Source: Gammaproteobacteria bacterium (GTDB taxonomy: Bacteria; Pseudomonadota; Gammaproteobacteria; Arenicellales; JAOTYS01). Taken from it: a stretch of 57,736 nt of DNA. Positions 50,395-57,736 of the stretch are shown here, in pieces (position 1 is the first letter of the stretch; every line of letters starts with the position of its first letter). The notes under the pieces were generated by a model. That model saw only the letters and a program-made list of their open reading frames with translations, was not told the origin of the DNA and made no database searches. The translations under genes were made by a program, and so were the position numbers. The DNA lies in the NCBI GenBank assembly GCA_029861795.1, contig JAOTYS010000001.1, forward strand, positions 1 through 57,736, in the 5' to 3' direction.

Positions 50395-50721
50395 ATGTCT
50401 GGAAATATTGTACATGTTAGCGACGACTCTTTTGAGGAAGAGGTGTTAAAGTCTTCTCAGCCAGTGCTCATCGATTACTGGGCGGAATGGTGTGGGCCGT
50501 GCAAAATGATCGCACCGGTGCTGGAGGAGATCGCCGAAGAGTATTCCGGAAAGCTGCGAGTGGCGAAGCTAAATATAGACGAAAACCCGGCAACGCCACC
50601 AAAATACGGCATACGCGGTATACCCACGCTGATGCTCTTCAAGAACGGCAATGTGGAGGCGACGAAAGTGGGAGCAGCATCGAAGTCGCAGCTCACTGCC
50701 TTCATCGATGGCAATCTTTAA
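50395..50721 (+). CDS. trxA: Thioredoxin TrxA
   Basis: Cytoplasmic disulfide reductase, 108 residues, usual length. The active site is [15 protein letters not shown] with the CGPC pair, followed by [12 protein letters not shown] with the cis-Pro. Besides its general substrates it is the electron source for the DsbD encoded elsewhere in this window. Located between rhlB (divergent) and rho (same strand), the conserved order. Confidence 0.98.
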   Translation: MSGNIVHVSDDSFEEEVLKSSQPVLIDYWAEWCGPCKMIAPVLEEIAEEYSGKLRVAKLNIDENPATPPKYGIRGIPTLMLFKNGNVEATKVGAASKSQLTAFIDGNL

Positions 50722-50740
50722 CAGACTAGGCAATTATTTG

Positions 50741-50749
50741 TGCTATAAT
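50741..50749 (+). promoter_or_regulatory. Extended -10 promoter in the trxA-rho gap
   Basis: TGCTATAAT fits the extended -10 pattern TGnTATAAT exactly. It would start the rho transcript about 145 bases before the coding region, giving a long leader of the kind on which Rho can regulate itself. Confidence 0.55.
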
Positions 50750-50898
50750 AATTAACGCATTTGAATACCCATAACTGGGCTAACGAATCGCAACTTTTCC
50801 TGATTTCTTAACATTCCGCACATAATTTTTCTTAGACCCCCGTGGCGTTGTGCTGGGATCGCTCTCGGTGCTGATTGCCCGCTCAAGCTCAAATCGTT

Positions 50899-52161
50899 AT
50901 GTCTCTAAATCTTGCTGAACTGAAGAAGAAACCGCCAACAGACCTCGCAGAGCTCGCGCGCTCCATGGATCTGGAAGGCGTGGGGCGCATGCGCAAACAA
51001 GATCAAATCTTCGCCATCCTAAAGGCCCAAGCCCGCAAGGGCGAGGACATCATGGGGGAAGGGGTGGTGGAAATTTTGCAAGATGGGTTCGGATTTTTGC
51101 GCTCCGCGAATGCCTCTTATCTTGCTGGTCCGGACGATATTTACGTCTCACCCAGTCAGATCCGGCGCTTCAACTTGCGCACCGGTGACACGGTCGCAGG
51201 TCTCATTCGTCCTCCGAAAGACTCCGAGCGTTATTTCGCGTTGCTCAAAGTTGAGAGCATTAATTTCCAGTCGCCGGACGAGGCCAAGAATAAGATTCTT
51301 TTCGAGAATCTCACACCATTGCATCCAGATGAGCGCGTCCGTCTTGAGCGGGAGAATGGATCGGCAGAAGATCTGACGGCCCGGGTGATAGATCTGATTG
51401 CGCCCATCGGTAAGGGGCAGCGTGGCTTGATTGTGTCTTCACCCAAGAGCGGAAAGACGGTGATGTTGCAACAGATCGCTCAGTCTATTACGGCAAATCA
51501 TCCGGACTGCATTTTGATGGTGTTGCTTATCGATGAGCGTCCGGAGGAAGTGACCGAGATGCAGCGCTCAGTGCGCGGAGAGGTGATCTCTTCGACCTTC
51601 GACGAGCCGGCATCGCGTCATGTTCAGGTGGCGGAGATGGTGATCGAAAAGGCGAAACGTTTGGTGGAACATAAAAAGGACGTGGTGATATTGTTGGATT
51701 CGATTACCCGTCTCGCCCGCGCTTACAACACAGTCGCCCCCGCTTCAGGTAAGGTACTCACCGGCGGCGTTGACGCCAATGCGCTGCAGCGACCCAAGCG
51801 ATTTTTTGGGGCCGCACGTAATATCGAAGAAGGTGGAAGCCTGACGATACTAGCGACAGCGTTGATTGAAACCGGCTCCAAGATGGACGATGTAATCTAC
51901 GAAGAGTTCAAAGGAACTGGGAACTTTGAGATTCACCTCGATCGGAGAATTGCGGAAAAACGTGTCTATCCCTCCATAATCATCAGTAGATCTTCCACTC
52001 GACGGGAGGAACTCCTGACAGAGCAAAGCGAACTCCAAAAGATATGGCTCCTGCGTAAGCTATTGCACCCTATGGACGATAGCCAGGCCATTGAGTTTCT
52101 CCTGGATAAGCTTCGTGCGACCAAGAATAATGCCGAGTTCTTCCAGTCCATGAATCGCTAG
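50899..52161 (+). CDS. rho: Transcription termination factor Rho
   Basis: Hexameric RNA-dependent ATPase that ends transcription; 420 residues from ATG 50899 ([12 protein letters not shown]), matching E. coli in length. Primary RNA-binding site [10 protein letters not shown], Walker [12 protein letters not shown], Walker [16 protein letters not shown]-loop-region [11 protein letters not shown] and secondary RNA-binding [20 protein letters not shown] are present. An in-frame TTG at 50875 has no ribosome site and is not preferred; the chosen ATG also has a weak one, which may reflect autoregulation. Confidence 0.97.
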   Translation: MSLNLAELKKKPPTDLAELARSMDLEGVGRMRKQDQIFAILKAQARKGEDIMGEGVVEILQDGFGFLRSANASYLAGPDDIYVSPSQIRRFNLRTGDTVAGLIRPPKDSERYFALLKVESINFQSPDEAKNKILFENLTPLHPDERVRLERENGSAEDLTARVIDLIAPIGKGQRGLIVSSPKSGKTVMLQQIAQSITANHPDCILMVLLIDERPEEVTEMQRSVRGEVISSTFDEPASRHVQVAEMVIEKAKRLVEHKKDVVILLDSITRLARAYNTVAPASGKVLTGGVDANALQRPKRFFGAARNIEEGGSLTILATALIETGSKMDDVIYEEFKGTGNFEIHLDRRIAEKRVYPSIIISRSSTRREELLTEQSELQKIWLLRKLLHPMDDSQAIEFLLDKLRATKNNAEFFQSMNR

Positions 52162-52247
52162 CGCGACTTGCGAGGAGACCACGGGTTGCTTATGATCCAC
52201 CGCCCACTCAACGGACCGCAGAGTCCTTCGACTGAGAGGCTACGCAA

Positions 52248-52454
52248 ATGAAGTCGGGCATACATCCAGAGTACAATGAACTCAAAGTGACCTGTGTGTG
52301 CGGAAATACATTCACAACTCGTTCCACTCTGAAGGGCGAGCTACACGTGGAAATATGTTCGTCCTGTCATCCGTTCTATACGGGCAAGCAGAAGATGGTT
52401 GACACGGCCGGACGAGTTGGCAAGTTCCGCAAGAAATATGGCATGAAGCAATAA
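52248..52454 (+). CDS. rpmE: 50S ribosomal protein L31 (zinc-binding form)
   Basis: 68 residues. Cys16, Cys18, Cys37 and Cys40 (TCVCGN and [13 protein letters not shown]) form the zinc site of the C+ type of L31, the form replaced by a zinc-free paralogue during zinc shortage in many bacteria. It follows rho by 86 bases and ends at a hairpin terminator. Confidence 0.97.
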   Translation: MKSGIHPEYNELKVTCVCGNTFTTRSTLKGELHVEICSSCHPFYTGKQKMVDTAGRVGKFRKKYGMKQ

Positions 52455-52479
52455 GCACAGGTGCGATGGACCCACCTCT

Positions 52480-52506
52480 AAAGCGCCTAATGGGCGCTTT
52501 GTTTTT
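52480..52506 (+). terminator. Rho-independent terminator after rpmE
   Basis: AAAGCGCC pairs with GGCGCTTT around a five-base loop and is followed by GTTTTT. It closes the rpmE transcript. Confidence 0.88.
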
Positions 52507-52684
52507 GGTATGTATAGCATTCGCTCCCACTGCGCGATGTTGGTTCCCGTGGGGGCGTTTCGGCGATGAACGACTGATGGCACTGAAGTGGGGGAGCAGC
52601 GTGCGAGCAGGTAACTAGGAGATCCTTCTCTTCGTTAGTGAACGCGGTATGATATGGTGAGTTAGCGAGTAATTGGAGGTTGCC

Positions 52685-54148
52685 GTGTTAATTAGATTGG
52701 TATCATTGGTCGTCTGTGGGCTGGGGATCGTGTTGTCTGGCTGCGCTACCAATCCGGTCACCGGAAAAAGCAACTTTGTCATGCTGTCCGAGGAACAGGA
52801 ACTCAAGATCGGCAGAGAAGCCGACGATGACGTCAAAAAACGCTTCGGTGTTTATGATGACAAAGAATTGAACGATTATGTTCAGCGCGTGGGCCAGCGG
52901 CTGGCGGAACAGAGTCACAGACCGGGGTTAATCTATCGCTTTACGGTGTTGGATACCCCTGATGTAAACGCGTTCGCCCTTCCCGGCGGGTACATCTACA
53001 TCACGCGTGGATTAATGGCCTATTTAAACTCTGAAGCCGAACTCGCTGGTGTGTTGGGTCACGAGATCGGGCATGTCACCGCGCGCCATGGCGTGCGACA
53101 GTATTCGGCAGCGCAAGCCGCCGGGATCGGCTACACGATCGGCACGATCTTGGTGCCGGAGCTGGCGGGCCAGGGCGCACGATCATTGTTTTCCGTATTA
53201 AGCACGTCACTTTTGAGTGGCTACGGTAGAAAGCATGAGCTCGAGTCAGACCGTCTCGGAGCGCAGTATCTCGCTCGCAGCGGCTACGACCCACAAGCGA
53301 TGTTGGAAGTGATCGGTGTGCTCAAGAATCAAGAGGTGGCGGCGAAAGAGATAGCGGAGAAGGAGGGTCGAGAGGCGAATACCTACCATGGGGTGTTTTC
53401 GACTCACCCCGATAATGACCAACGTTTACAAGAAGTGATAGCAGAAGCAGGAAAAGTGGAGGCAAGCGATTCACCTTATCAGGGCCGCCAAGAATATATT
53501 GACCAGATAGATGGTTTGGTGTTCGGCGACAGTCCATCGCAAGGTGTGCGCCGTGGGCGTTACTTCTATCATCAGGAGTTGGATTTCAAGCTTGCCTTTC
53601 CTGAAGGTTGGCGCACTAACAATCTCCCCGACCGCGTCGACTCCAGCCCTCGGGAAAACGACGCAATACTCCAGGTGACCATGACAGATCGTAATCGGCA
53701 GGTATCACCGCTGGTGTTCATATCAAAACGTCTGAAACAATCGAAGCTACAGCAGGCACGGGAGATGACCATCAACGGCTTCAAAGTAGGCACGGGAGTG
53801 GGCAAGATGACGACTCCGTTTGGGTATAAGGCCACCCGGATAATAGTGCTTTATGACGGCGATAGAGCGTTCATGTTTTTCGGAGCTACCAAGGGAACAG
53901 ATCTAAGCAAATATGACGACGATTTCTTAGCTACTGCCAGAAGCTTTGACCGGCTGAGCGAAGAGGATCGTGGTTATGCGAAAGGCCTTCGAATATCGGT
54001 GGTGAAGGCTAGCTCATCCGATAACATCGAGGCGCTTGCTAAGCGTTCCCCTCTTAACAAATATCCGGAAGTGCAATTACGTCTGCTTAACGATTTGTAC
54101 CCATCCGGCGAGCCCAAGCCGGCGCAACTATTGAAGATGATCGAATAG
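52685..54148 (+). CDS. M48 family zinc metalloprotease lipoprotein
   Basis: About 487 residues from GTG 52685, five bases after GGAGG. The signal helix ends in a lipobox (IVLSGCATNPVTGK), so it is probably anchored to a membrane facing the periplasm. Zinc site: GHEIGHVTARHG with the two His and catalytic Glu, and a third ligand Glu in HELESDRLGAQYL. The C-terminal part, from about residue 290, is a separate beta-rich domain with a basic GRYFYHQELDFKLAFPEGW opening, as in longer LoiP/YfgC-like proteases. The family degrades misfolded envelope proteins. An in-frame TTG lies within the ribosome site and is unlikely as the start. Confidence 0.92.
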   Translation: MLIRLVSLVVCGLGIVLSGCATNPVTGKSNFVMLSEEQELKIGREADDDVKKRFGVYDDKELNDYVQRVGQRLAEQSHRPGLIYRFTVLDTPDVNAFALPGGYIYITRGLMAYLNSEAELAGVLGHEIGHVTARHGVRQYSAAQAAGIGYTIGTILVPELAGQGARSLFSVLSTSLLSGYGRKHELESDRLGAQYLARSGYDPQAMLEVIGVLKNQEVAAKEIAEKEGREANTYHGVFSTHPDNDQRLQEVIAEAGKVEASDSPYQGRQEYIDQIDGLVFGDSPSQGVRRGRYFYHQELDFKLAFPEGWRTNNLPDRVDSSPRENDAILQVTMTDRNRQVSPLVFISKRLKQSKLQQAREMTINGFKVGTGVGKMTTPFGYKATRIIVLYDGDRAFMFFGATKGTDLSKYDDDFLATARSFDRLSEEDRGYAKGLRISVVKASSSDNIEALAKRSPLNKYPEVQLRLLNDLYPSGEPKPAQLLKMIE

Positions 54149-54206
54149 CGCTGGATACGCTTCCAACCACTCTAGGAGTTACGCGGCGACCTCTCACGCT
54201 GGAGCT

Positions 54207-55097
54207 ATGACGACAACGGTCGGTGATTTGGTTCAGTGGGCGGACCGGCGTTTGACCCAGCATGAGCTCTGCTTCGGTCACGGTACGGACAACGCTTTTG
54301 ACGAGGCAGCGTGGCTAGTCCTGAGCGTGGCGAAAAAGTCGGCAGTTGATCTGCAGACTGCTTGGGACATTGAAGTAAGCCCGGCGCAGACATCCACGCT
54401 CAAAACCCTGATTGAGGAGCGCATACGGTCGCGGAAGCCGACTGCTTACCTGATCAATGAGGCCCACTTTGCGGGCCTGCGCTTCTATGTGGATGAACGA
54501 GTCATTGTGCCTCGTTCATACCTAGGAGAGTTTATTCCCGACAGGTTTTGTCCTTGGTTTGAGAATAAAAGCGTAGGTCGCGTGCTCGACCTTTGTACCG
54601 GCAGTGGGTGTATCGCAATCGCGCTGGCGAAGGCATTCCCCACGGCCGACGTGTGGGCGAGTGATGTCTCACAGGACGCCCTGGCGGTGGCTGCGATCAA
54701 CCTAAAGCGGCACCAACTCGAAGAACGCGTTCACTTGGTACGTTCAAATTTCTTCACCGCAATTCCGTGCCGTGATTTCGACTTTATCGTCAGCAACCCA
54801 CCCTATGTCTGCACTGAGATCATGCGTACCCTTCCTCCCGAGTACCGTGCCGAGCCGCCTCTGGCGATGGAGGCAGGCGAAAGCGGTCTAGACGCTGTAG
54901 CTGAGATCTTCCATCAGGCCTATCGGTTTCTCACCGACGACGGCATACTAATCGTGGAGGCAGGGTCGGCTGCGATGGCTGTGGAAAGCCGATACCCAAA
55001 CGTTCCTTTTACCTGGTTAACCACGGCCGATGCTCAGTCCGGGGTGTGTTTACTCACCAAGACGGAGCTAGTGCAGTATTTTGCGAAGTTAGACTGA
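54207..55097 (+). CDS. prmB: Ribosomal protein L3 glutamine methyltransferase PrmB
   Basis: N5-methylates a Gln in ribosomal protein L3; 296 residues. The long N-terminal helical domain is followed by VPRSYLGEFIPDRF, VLDLCTGSGCIAIALAKAFP (SAM site) and the substrate-Gln motif VSNPPYV. The PRSYLGEFI stretch separates PrmB from the release-factor enzyme PrmC. ATG preceded by GGAG. Stand-alone on the plus strand. Confidence 0.93.
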   Translation: MTTTVGDLVQWADRRLTQHELCFGHGTDNAFDEAAWLVLSVAKKSAVDLQTAWDIEVSPAQTSTLKTLIEERIRSRKPTAYLINEAHFAGLRFYVDERVIVPRSYLGEFIPDRFCPWFENKSVGRVLDLCTGSGCIAIALAKAFPTADVWASDVSQDALAVAAINLKRHQLEERVHLVRSNFFTAIPCRDFDFIVSNPPYVCTEIMRTLPPEYRAEPPLAMEAGESGLDAVAEIFHQAYRFLTDDGILIVEAGSAAMAVESRYPNVPFTWLTTADAQSGVCLLTKTELVQYFAKLD

Positions 55098-55168
55098 GAT
55101 GGGTCAACGGCGGTGTGGGTGTGTTTCCGATTAGCGTCTAGTGACCCGCAAAGTGCACGACCACGTGT

Positions 55169-55339
55169 TTATACTTCCACCATCTCGAAATCATCCTTGG
55201 TCGCGCCACAGTCGGGACACGTCCAGGTATCGGGTACGTCTTCCCACCGCGTGCCGGGGGTAATCCCTTCATCAGGCAGACCTTTTTCTTCTTCATATAT
55301 GAAACCGCAAATCACACACATGTAGACTTTGTATTCCAT
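55169..55339 (-). CDS. Rubredoxin
   Basis: 56 residues, found by reading the minus strand. [20 protein letters not shown] and [18 protein letters not shown] contain the two CxxCG knuckles (Cys8/Cys11 and Cys41/Cys44) that hold one iron. AGAGGA lies a few bases before the ATG. Rubredoxins pass single electrons to oxygenases or detoxifying enzymes; no reductase or hydroxylase gene is next to it here. It is divergent from the thiD remnant, with 13 bases between. Confidence 0.95.
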   Translation of the reverse strand: MEYKVYMCVICGFIYEEEKGLPDEGITPGTRWEDVPDTWTCPDCGATKDDFEMVEV

Positions 55340-55352
55340 ATGTTCCTCTTGA

Positions 55353-55538
55353 CAAAGTGTATTCGTATGGGGGAGCCCGCAGGCGCCGCAGATTCTGTCC
55401 GCCCCCGGCTGTCACCCGATAACTGTTGCCACGGCCATCACTGCCTTAAAATACATCGAGGATAAAGCGTACACCGCGGCACAACCACATTATATTCTAG
55501 CCCAGGCGAGGGCCGTTTTGGATGAAATGCCAGTGTGA
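55353..55538 (+). pseudogene. thiD: Remnant of thiD (hydroxymethylpyrimidine kinase) fused up to thiE
   Basis: An open frame of about 61 codons without a usable start reads like the front quarter of ThiD. The stretch [12 protein letters not shown] matches the family's GCHxxTVxTALT, and 26 residues from TAIT to LAQA line up without gaps with the same region of Pseudomonas-type ThiD as I remember it, ending YILAQARAVLDEMPV. The GSDPSGGAG substrate loop is shortened to GSP. The frame then stops (TGATG) on the thiE start, so about three quarters of the kinase, including its ATP site, is gone. It cannot be a working kinase. Confidence 0.7.
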
Positions 55539-56170
55539 TGAGAATACGAGGTCTTTACGTCATCGCCGACACCAGCATTCTGCAGGATGCAGTGCTCGAG
55601 ACCAAAGCGAGGCAGGCTCTTAGTGGCGGGGCTGAGTTCATCCAGTACCGAGACAAATCCGAAGATCACAACAAGCGCTTGCGCCAAGCTAAGCTACTAC
55701 AAGGCCTTTGCGCAGAGTTCGACAAGTGTTTCATTGTCAATGATGATCCTGAGCTAGCTCGGCAAGTCGGAGCCGCCGGTGTGCACATCGGGGACAACGA
55801 CGCAACCATAGAAGCCGCTCGACGTGTGGTAGGGGAGTCGATGATCATCGGCGTGTCCTGTTACAACCGAATCGAGCTCGCGAGGGACGCCGAGCGGCGC
55901 GGTGCCCAATACGTTGCCTTTGGCAGCTTTTTCCCCTCTACGGTAAAGCCGAATGCAGTACGGTCAACGTCTAGACTATTGAGGCAGGCTCGTAAGGAGT
56001 TGTCTATCCCCATTGTAGTCATCGGTGGCATCACCTACGAGAATGGTGCAGGGTTGATTGAGGCGGGCGCGGATGCACTTGCGGTGATTAGTGCAGTGTT
56101 TGATCAGTCCGATGTCTCTTTGGCGTGTAAACGCCTATCAGGATTGTTCTCATCTTCTGGCTCACTATAG
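55538..56170 (+). CDS. thiE: Thiamine-phosphate synthase ThiE
   Basis: Joins hydroxymethylpyrimidine pyrophosphate and thiazole phosphate to thiamine phosphate; 210 residues. LYVIADTS, FIQYRDKSE, FIVNDDPELARQVGAAGVHIGD and VAFGSFFPSTVKPNA, followed by IVVIGGIT, are family motifs around the TIM-barrel active site. The ATG overlaps the stop of the thiD remnant (TGATG), which suggests thiD and thiE were once translationally coupled. Its 3' end overlaps the convergent methyltransferase gene by six bases. Confidence 0.94.
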   Translation: MRIRGLYVIADTSILQDAVLETKARQALSGGAEFIQYRDKSEDHNKRLRQAKLLQGLCAEFDKCFIVNDDPELARQVGAAGVHIGDNDATIEAARRVVGESMIIGVSCYNRIELARDAERRGAQYVAFGSFFPSTVKPNAVRSTSRLLRQARKELSIPIVVIGGITYENGAGLIEAGADALAVISAVFDQSDVSLACKRLSGLFSSSGSL

Positions 56171-56989
56171 TTGTGAGGATGGGCAGCTGTCAGTGAGCTT
56201 GGTAGCACGAAAGCGTAGCCGCATATAGTCCACTACCCACACCTTTTGCTCTTCGTCGAAGATCAGTGGCCGCAACGTCTCTCGTACTTCTTGGAGCAGC
56301 GACCCACGTTGGGTCTCGGGCACCGCAGCCAAAAAGGATTGGGCGAAGACTTTCAGCCAGTCAACGATATCTCCAGGCAATGGCGTGGGTCGCGGGATGA
56401 GCTCAATATAGTCGGGGATAAAGCCGTGCGCATCTAACATTTCGCTATAGTGCGTAACGTTTGGGAAGAACCACGGGTTCCATGCGCTACTCTCGATTCC
56501 ACGTCGCGCTAAGGCCTTGTCGAGTGCTGTGACGATGTTTTTAACGTTTCCCTCCCCGCCAAACTCAGCGACGAATCGTCCCTGATCTTTGAGAGATCTC
56601 CATACTCCCGCTAGCACCCGATCCCCTTGTCTTAGCCAATGCAATGCAGCATTGCTGAAAACCGCATCGAACTCTTGATCGAACAGTATAAACTGGCCGT
56701 CCATCACGCGCGCGTCCAATCCCCTTTCCCGGGCCGCCTCCACCTGCTTTGAGCTGGAATCGATGCCCACCACATCGCATCTTTCTTCGGCAAGCTTTTG
56801 TGTGAGTGCACCGTCGCCGCACCCCAGATCGAGAATGCGCTCCCCCGGTTGAGGCGCCAGCAAGTCAAGCACGGGCTCTCCCAACTCAGAAACAAAGCGC
56901 GCATGAGTTGCGTAGCGATGAGGATCCCAAATCTGTTTCACAGCACTGCGTATCGGTGTAAGGGGAGTCGAGTAGGGAAATTTAAACAA
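56165..56989 (-). CDS. Class I SAM-dependent methyltransferase (trans-aconitate-methyltransferase-like)
   Basis: About 274 residues from a TTG; a GTG 16 codons in (VKQIWDPHRYATHA) is a realistic alternative start. WDPHRYATHARFV, ERILDLGCGDGALTQKLAE, VVGIDSSSKQVEAARERG, FDAVFSNAALHWLRQGDRVL and FVAEFGGEGN are typical of Tam-like methyltransferases. Substrate unknown. No operon partner is evident; it is convergent with thiE. Confidence 0.82.
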   Translation of the reverse strand: MFKFPYSTPLTPIRSAVKQIWDPHRYATHARFVSELGEPVLDLLAPQPGERILDLGCGDGALTQKLAEERCDVVGIDSSSKQVEAARERGLDARVMDGQFILFDQEFDAVFSNAALHWLRQGDRVLAGVWRSLKDQGRFVAEFGGEGNVKNIVTALDKALARRGIESSAWNPWFFPNVTHYSEMLDAHGFIPDYIELIPRPTPLPGDIVDWLKVFAQSFLAAVPETQRGSLLQEVRETLRPLIFDEEQKVWVVDYMRLRFRATKLTDSCPSSQL

Positions 56990-57060
56990 TGTGTGGGGAA
57001 AATCACAGCATCGAACAAACTAGCCAAGCATACTGCATCACGCAACGGAGTGGCTGGACA

Positions 57061-57183
57061 CGCGACACGGATGTCGCGCCCTCTATTAGGGAGGATGGAG
57101 GGTAGGGGCGGATTAGCGCAGGGACCTTGGCGCTATCAAATAGACGATGGGAACGTCGCTTAGTCGACAAGGATGTCGTTCCC
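57061..57183. repeat. Two REP-like hairpins with a shared GACA(N)GGATGTC core
   Basis: CGCGACA-CGGA-TGTCGCG (57061-57078) and CGACA-AGGA-TGTCG (57165-57178) share 13 of 14 core bases. The second is enclosed by GGGAACG (57149-57155) and CGTTCCC (57177-57183). They lie in the gap between the methyltransferase gene and the DUF4139 gene. The layout is like dispersed palindromic repeats found between genes in many gammaproteobacteria. Confidence 0.6.
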
Positions 57184-57219
57184 GCCCCGCCTTTATGTTA
57201 TGGATTCGCCTTTCACTTG

Positions 57220-57736
57220 TTACCAGGTGTAGCGCACAGTGTAGCGAACTGTCGTCTGTGAATCCCCTGGTAAACGTACAGGGAAATGGATGGTACGGGC
57301 GTCTTGTTTTTCATAGTCGTGACTCGCCTCATCGATCTGCCAGTTGATCCAGCGATAAAGGTTTTCTTTGATAGTTACTGTGACCGGTTTGAGTTTACGA
57401 TTGCGAATCTCGATTTCGATGTCCTCTTCAATCCATCGTCGCTGGTTGTCAGTCCTGAAATCAAGCTGCTTGCGCTCACCGATAACGTCGAAGGCGTTTC
57501 CAAGTTTAACTATGACCTCTTCGTCTTTCGGTGTGTGGTCGATGGTGTCTTCGCCAATGAACTCCAGTGTGTCGTCGCTCGGATCCAATTTATTCACGCG
57601 GACTCGTCCCCCTGGAAGGGGTACACCAAGGCGGTTCTGTGTTGAATTGTCCAAATGCAGATAAACATCCACCTCTTTGTTGGTCTGGATTCCCAGATTT
57701 CGATCTATCGCAGGGCGCGGGAAATGACCCTGGAAT
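57220..57736 (-). CDS. DUF4139 domain-containing protein, C-terminal part
   Basis: The frame runs off the right edge, so only the last about 170 residues are present. LGIQTNKEVDVYLHLDNSTQNRLGVPLPGGRVRVNKLD, FDVIGERKQLDF and the closing TIHFPVRLPGDSQTTVRYTVRYTW are characteristic of the C-terminal beta-sandwich of DUF4139 proteins, which resemble mucoidy-inhibitor MuiA-type proteins. These are usually exported and of unknown function. The upstream part of the gene, including any signal peptide, is outside the window. Confidence 0.85.
   Translation of the reverse strand, partial: FQGHFPRPAIDRNLGIQTNKEVDVYLHLDNSTQNRLGVPLPGGRVRVNKLDPSDDTLEFIGEDTIDHTPKDEEVIVKLGNAFDVIGERKQLDFRTDNQRRWIEEDIEIEIRNRKLKPVTVTIKENLYRWINWQIDEASHDYEKQDARTIHFPVRLPGDSQTTVRYTVRYTW

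Overview
The window looks like a core-genome stretch of an uncultured gammaproteobacterium of moderate GC content. The evidence is synteny: rhlB/trxA/rho/rpmE, glnE-ilvE-waaF, aroQ-accB-accC-prmA-(DUF3426)-dusB-fis-purH-purD, cutA-dsbD, fxsA-groES-groEL and thiC/pcm/tolC/waaA are all classic gammaproteobacterial arrangements. A perfect CIRCE operator before groES argues against an enterobacterium. GTG and TTG starts are common. No rRNA, tRNA, CRISPR array, prophage or complete insertion sequence is visible. Genes are densely packed. The only gene-free stretches near 300 bases or more are the thiC leader (TPP riboswitch) and the cutA-fxsA gap (a 202-bp MITE-like element).

Layout. 1-7.6 kb: end of a PhyH-type dioxygenase, a PotDABC-type ABC importer, a flavin monooxygenase and a glutamine-synthetase-like ligase; together these look like an amine uptake and catabolism cassette. 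7.6-10.1 kb: a compact MoxR/DUF58/DUF4381 operon. 10.3-15.1 kb: thiC with its riboswitch, then divergent pcm-tolC and a small NTF2-fold protein. 15.1-32.9 kb: a run of 17 minus-strand genes (cutA, dsbD, tlpA-like, aroQ, accB, accC, prmA, a giant DUF3426 protein, dusB, fis, purH, purD, purE, tsaC, hemF, waaA) covering periplasmic thiol redox, fatty-acid precursor supply, translation-linked modification, purine synthesis, haem and Kdo transfer. 33-36.5 kb: fxsA, the CIRCE-controlled groESL operon and an O-methyltransferase. 36.5-48.2 kb: glnE, ilvE, a zinc-finger protein and a lipopolysaccharide core block (waaF, a WaaG-WaaP fusion, a second sugar kinase, a GT-C-like membrane protein), then a phosphoglucose isomerase. 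48.3-57.7 kb: lipoprotein, rhlB, trxA, rho, rpmE, M48 lipoprotein protease, prmB, rubredoxin, a thiD remnant, thiE, a methyltransferase and the end of a DUF4139 protein.

Most genes are housekeeping. The unusual features are: (1) a DsbD with two complete N-terminal DsbD-alpha domains; (2) a WaaG-WaaP fusion; (3) a DUF3426 protein inflated to 1107 residues by an acidic low-complexity region; (4) a thiC leader in which both alternative pairings of a translational TPP switch can be read, one of them burying the AUG; (5) a thiD remnant welded to thiE by a TGATG junction, so thiamine synthesis needs another ThiD; (6) a MITE-like element with 15-bp inverted repeats and a CCTA duplication; and (7) short intergenic hairpins sharing a GACA(N)GGATGTC core. 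I saw no clearly new defence or mobile system.
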